A stretch of 64,000 bases of DNA, taken from assembly GCA_017577615.1 (NCBI GenBank), contig PKRE01000002.1, positions 372,001 to 436,000 of the forward strand, in the 5' to 3' direction. The stretch is from Gammaproteobacteria bacterium. Its GTDB lineage: Bacteria > Pseudomonadota > Gammaproteobacteria > Steroidobacterales > Steroidobacteraceae. The notes under the pieces were generated by a model. That model was not told where the DNA came from, ran no database searches, and saw only the letters and a program-made list of their open reading frames with translations. Shown here in pieces: positions 61,131 through 64,000 of the stretch (position 1 is its first letter; the number at the start of each line of letters is the position of its first letter). A program made the position numbers and the translations under genes.

Positions 61131-61556
61131 ATGGCATTCAGAAACATCTCGCATATCGCTGGCTCGGCCATGACGGCACAAGCCGTGCGGCTCAACACCA
61201 TCGCCAGCAACCTGGCCAATGCCAACACGGCTGCTGGCAGCGAAGCTGAGGTTTATCGCGCACGTAAGCCGGTATTCGCGGCCGTCGCCGAGCGTCACGG
61301 GCTCGTCGGAGGCCAGATTCCTGGGGCATCGGTGCGCGTGCTCGATGTCGTGCAGAGCACTGAACCCGTTCGCAAAGTGTACGAGCCAGACAATCCGCTC
61401 GCGAACGAGGAGGGCATCGTCTTCTATCCGAACGTCAATCCCGTCGCGGAGATGACCGACATGATGGCTGCATCGCGCGCCTTCGAAACCAACGTCGAGG
61501 TCATGAGCCGCGTCAAATCCATGCAACAGGCGTTGTTGCGTCTCGGCGAGGAGTAG
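61131..61556 (+). CDS. flgC: Flagellar proximal rod protein FlgC
   Basis: 141 residues with the rod-family N-terminus (AMTAQAVRLNTIASNLANAN) and the C-terminal MTDMMAASRAFETNVEVM. It begins 8 bp after flgB and precedes flgD. Confidence 0.94.
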   Translation: MAFRNISHIAGSAMTAQAVRLNTIASNLANANTAAGSEAEVYRARKPVFAAVAERHGLVGGQIPGASVRVLDVVQSTEPVRKVYEPDNPLANEEGIVFYPNVNPVAEMTDMMAASRAFETNVEVMSRVKSMQQALLRLGEE

Positions 61557-61560
61557 GACG

Positions 61561-62217
61561 ATGACCCCCGTTTCCGGCACACACCTCGCTAGTGGCGGCG
61601 CGACGGGTGCTCCAGCTGCGGCGATCAACCCCAACGGCGAGGTCACGCAGTTGTTCACGACCTTGCTGGTCGCGCAAATCAAGAATCAGAACCCGCTCGA
61701 GCCGCAGGATCCGAGCGAGTTCGTCGCCCAGATCGCGCAGCTCAGCCAGATGGAAGCCTTGCAGGCGCTTGCATCGCAGAGCCGCGTCAACAACGCAATG
61801 CTCGAAAGCCTGCAGATCATTGCGCTCGGTGCTCAGGTCGGCTCGCAGGTCACCGTGGCCACCGACCGCATCGTCGTCGATAACGAACGGATTCAAGGCC
61901 GCTTTACGCTTGCAGATGGCAGCGAAGAAGTCTCGCTCGTCGTGCAAAGCGAGTCGGGCCAGCAGCGACGTATTGCATTCGGCACGCGTAATGCGGGCGA
62001 CGTGACGTTCACGATCGATCCGCGTGCACTCGGCCTCGTGCCGGGAACCTACTCCGTGCGCGTGGAGACCGCGAGCGGCGAGACGCCGACGGTGGAGATC
62101 GTCGGGAGGCTCGAGAACGTCCGCATGTCGGCAAGCCACGGTCCGGTGCTCGAAGTGGCCCACGTTGGCCAAGTGGCACCGGCGGCGATCACCGCGTTCA
62201 ACGGCCGCGCCAGCTAA
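61561..62217 (+). CDS. flgD: Flagellar hook scaffold protein FlgD
   Basis: 218 residues. The N-terminus FTTLLVAQIKNQNPLEPQDP with FVAQIAQLSQMEALQ is the canonical FlgD motif. A C-terminal FlgD Ig-like/tudor region follows. FlgD caps the growing hook. Confidence 0.94.
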   Translation: MTPVSGTHLASGGATGAPAAAINPNGEVTQLFTTLLVAQIKNQNPLEPQDPSEFVAQIAQLSQMEALQALASQSRVNNAMLESLQIIALGAQVGSQVTVATDRIVVDNERIQGRFTLADGSEEVSLVVQSESGQQRRIAFGTRNAGDVTFTIDPRALGLVPGTYSVRVETASGETPTVEIVGRLENVRMSASHGPVLEVAHVGQVAPAAITAFNGRAS

Positions 62218-62247
62218 CGCATTCATCTTCTATCGAAGGGTAAAGCC

Positions 62248-63435
62248 ATGAGCTTCAACATCGCTTTGTCGGGCATCAACGCGATCAACACCGAGCTGAA
62301 CACGATCAGCCACAACATCGCGAACGCTGCCACATTCGGCTTCAAGTCCACGCGGGCGAACTTTGCGTCGATGTACGCAGGCACACAGCCGACAGGCACG
62401 CAGGTGTCCTCGTATACGCAGAGCCTCGAGATCGGTGGCGGCGTGCTGACGACGGGACGCTCCATGGATGCTTCCATCCAAGGACGTGGCTTCTTCGTGA
62501 CACGCGATGCTTCGGGTGTCGAGGTTTACACGCGCGTCGGTATCTTCGATACCGATAAGGACGGCTATGTGGTCGACAGCTTCGGTCGCCGCGTGCAGGG
62601 CTTTGCGACGGTGCCCGGTACGACCACGCTCGGCGCTCTCGGCGATCTGCGGGTCGAGACCGGGCAGGTTCCGGCGCAGGCAACGACGAGCCTGCGTTAC
62701 GTGGGCAATCTCTCTGCCGACTGGACGACGCCGACGGTCGCGTTCGATCCCACCGATCCTCAGACCTACAACGCTTCGATCGTCTCGGTCGTCTACGACT
62801 CGCTCGGCGTGCAGCACAGTCTCACTCAGTACTTCGTGAAGACCGGACCCAACCAGGTGACCGTGCATTACTCCTTCGATGGAACCGAGCTAGCCGGAGT
62901 CACCACGCCACTGAACTTCGATACGAACGGATGGCTGTTGACACCTGCCGCCGCCGTGCCATTGGCTCTCGGTACACCGACCGGTGCCGCGCCGCTCGAG
63001 ATCGCCGTGACCTATGCGGGTACCACCATGACTGCCGGCGAGGCCACAACGAGCACCAATGCGGCCGACGGTTACGCCTCCGGCACGTTCCTGGGCCTGC
63101 AGATCTCGTCGGATGGCTCGGTGTTCGCCCAGTACAGCAACGGCGTCAAGCAGAGCATCGGCACGCTCGCGATTGCCACATTCCCTGCAGAGAATCAGCT
63201 GGTGCAGGTCAGCGACACGGCGTGGACCACCTCGGCCGAATCTGGCACGGCACTGTATTCAACGCCCGGTAGCGGCGTGGCAGGCAAACTCACACCGGGA
63301 GCGCTCGAGCAATCGAACGTAGACATGACCGCAGAGCTCGTGAGCCTCATGTCCGCGCAGCGTAACTACCAAGCCAACACCAAGGTCATCTCCACTCAGA
63401 ACGAGATGATGCGTGCTTTGATGCAGGCCGTCTGA
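62248..63435 (+). CDS. flgE: Flagellar hook protein FlgE
   Basis: 395 residues. The N-terminus ALSGINAINTELNTISHNIA and C-terminus VDMTAELVSLMSAQRNYQAN are the conserved hook termini; a central outer domain of usual size lies between. It ends in an ATGA overlap with flgF. Confidence 0.95.
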   Translation: MSFNIALSGINAINTELNTISHNIANAATFGFKSTRANFASMYAGTQPTGTQVSSYTQSLEIGGGVLTTGRSMDASIQGRGFFVTRDASGVEVYTRVGIFDTDKDGYVVDSFGRRVQGFATVPGTTTLGALGDLRVETGQVPAQATTSLRYVGNLSADWTTPTVAFDPTDPQTYNASIVSVVYDSLGVQHSLTQYFVKTGPNQVTVHYSFDGTELAGVTTPLNFDTNGWLLTPAAAVPLALGTPTGAAPLEIAVTYAGTTMTAGEATTSTNAADGYASGTFLGLQISSDGSVFAQYSNGVKQSIGTLAIATFPAENQLVQVSDTAWTTSAESGTALYSTPGSGVAGKLTPGALEQSNVDMTAELVSLMSAQRNYQANTKVISTQNEMMRALMQAV

Positions 63436-64000
63436 TGGATGCGCTGATCTATACCTTGATGAGCGGCGCGGAGCGTGCGTTGCATGCGCAACGTGTCCAC
63501 GCCAACAATCTCGCGAACATCGACACCAACGGTTTTCGTGCCGATCTCGAGCTCGCGACCAGCGAAGCCGTGACGCGCGGCTATGGCTACGATGCGCGCC
63601 ACATGAGCCGCCTCGAGGCCAACGCCGTGTCGACACGCCAGGGTCCACTGCGTGAGACCGGCCGCGATCTCGATGTCGCCATCGTCGGTCAGGGCTACTT
63701 CGCCGTTCAGTTCGGAGAAGGCGAGGCGTACACGCGGGCGGGGCACTTCACCCTCGACCAGGACGGTACGCTCACGCTGAACGGTCGCCCAGTGCTCGGC
63801 GACGGCGGCCCGATCGTCCTGCCCGAGCACTCGGCTGTGCAGATTGGCGAGGACGGCACGATCTCCGTGCGTATGCCCGGGCAACCGGACCTGCAGCCGA
63901 TTGACAAGCTCAAGCTCGTCAATCCTGAGCCCGGTGCCATCACCAAGAACGCCACCGGCCTGATCGTGGCGCGCTCAGGCGAGCCGTTCCCGGCCGACGA
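63435..64000 (+). CDS. flgF: Flagellar proximal rod protein FlgF (partial)
   Basis: The start ATG 63435 overlaps the flgE stop; the frame is open to the window end, so the C-terminus is missing. MDALIYTLMSGAERALHAQR and HANNLANIDTNGFRADLE are typical rod-protein N-terminal motifs, and GRDLDVAIVGQGYFAVQ is the FlgF/FlgG block. The next genes should be flgG, flgH and so on. Confidence 0.92.
   Translation, partial: MDALIYTLMSGAERALHAQRVHANNLANIDTNGFRADLELATSEAVTRGYGYDARHMSRLEANAVSTRQGPLRETGRDLDVAIVGQGYFAVQFGEGEAYTRAGHFTLDQDGTLTLNGRPVLGDGGPIVLPEHSAVQIGEDGTISVRMPGQPDLQPIDKLKLVNPEPGAITKNATGLIVARSGEPFPAD

Noticed and set aside
1..64000. CRISPR arrays, insertion sequences, integrases or prophage genes
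   Set aside because: No repeated spaced units, transposase or phage motifs were seen. The few short repeats are regulatory in scale.

Overview
The window is GC-rich chromosomal DNA from a Gram-negative proteobacterium. It carries a System I cytochrome c maturation operon, the TamA/TamB outer-membrane assembly pair, CysJI sulfite reductase, a MucD/DegP-type protease and a Flag-2/lateral-type flagellar cluster. This combination points to an environmental Gammaproteobacterium, perhaps near the Nevskiales/Steroidobacterales; that placement is a guess. No insertion sequence, phage gene or CRISPR array was seen, and gene density is high, with many 4-bp ATGA overlaps.

Layout. 1-369: 3' end of an unknown gene. 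416-748 (minus): a tRNA-Leu(UAA) interrupted by a 246-nt group I intron of the Azoarcus/cyanobacterial type. 926-7847: ccmABCDEFGHI, complete, including a TTG-started ccmD. 7953-9385: a MaoC-like hydratase and a nitroreductase, translationally coupled. 9412-14996 (minus): tamA-tamB. 15173-24621: a stress island with three tandem universal stress protein genes (one split by an in-frame amber codon), two unusual ferritin-like proteins, a small membrane protein, NADP-type glutamate dehydrogenase, a GTPase-less EF-G-like mini-protein and an NhaR-type LysR regulator. 24713-28921 (minus): 1-Cys peroxiredoxin and cysJ-cysI, with a divergent MarR gene across a perfect dyad. 29674-36436: amidohydrolase lipoprotein, SGNH hydrolase, a DegP-type protease with a lipobox, an SDR lacking the catalytic Tyr, and an OafA-type acyltransferase. 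36886-38169 (minus): a monoheme cytochrome fused to an outer-membrane barrel.

38511-64000 is mainly one flagellar locus. It has a FliK-like gene, then flhA-flhB-fliR-fliQ-fliP-fliN-fliM on the minus strand. Across a 571-bp divergent region lies fliE-F-G-H-I-J-D-S-(fliT-like)-(fliK)-fliL-fliA-motA-motB-flgM-flgN-muramidase on the plus strand. A reversed flgA follows, and then flgB-C-D-E-F, which runs off the window. Stator, export apparatus, C-ring, rod, hook, a sigma-28 factor and its anti-sigma lie together, as in the secondary Flag-2/lateral systems. Oddities are a FliM without the CheY-binding segment, FlhB with NPQH in place of NPTH, no fliO, no lafK-like activator, no flagellin in the window, and flgA/flgB start codons that overlap head to head.

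The most unusual items are the intron-bearing tRNA-Leu, the EF-G domain III+V mini-protein, the cytochrome-porin fusion with a PhoB-like direct repeat upstream, the amber-split Usp gene and the departures of the flagellar locus from the usual plan.
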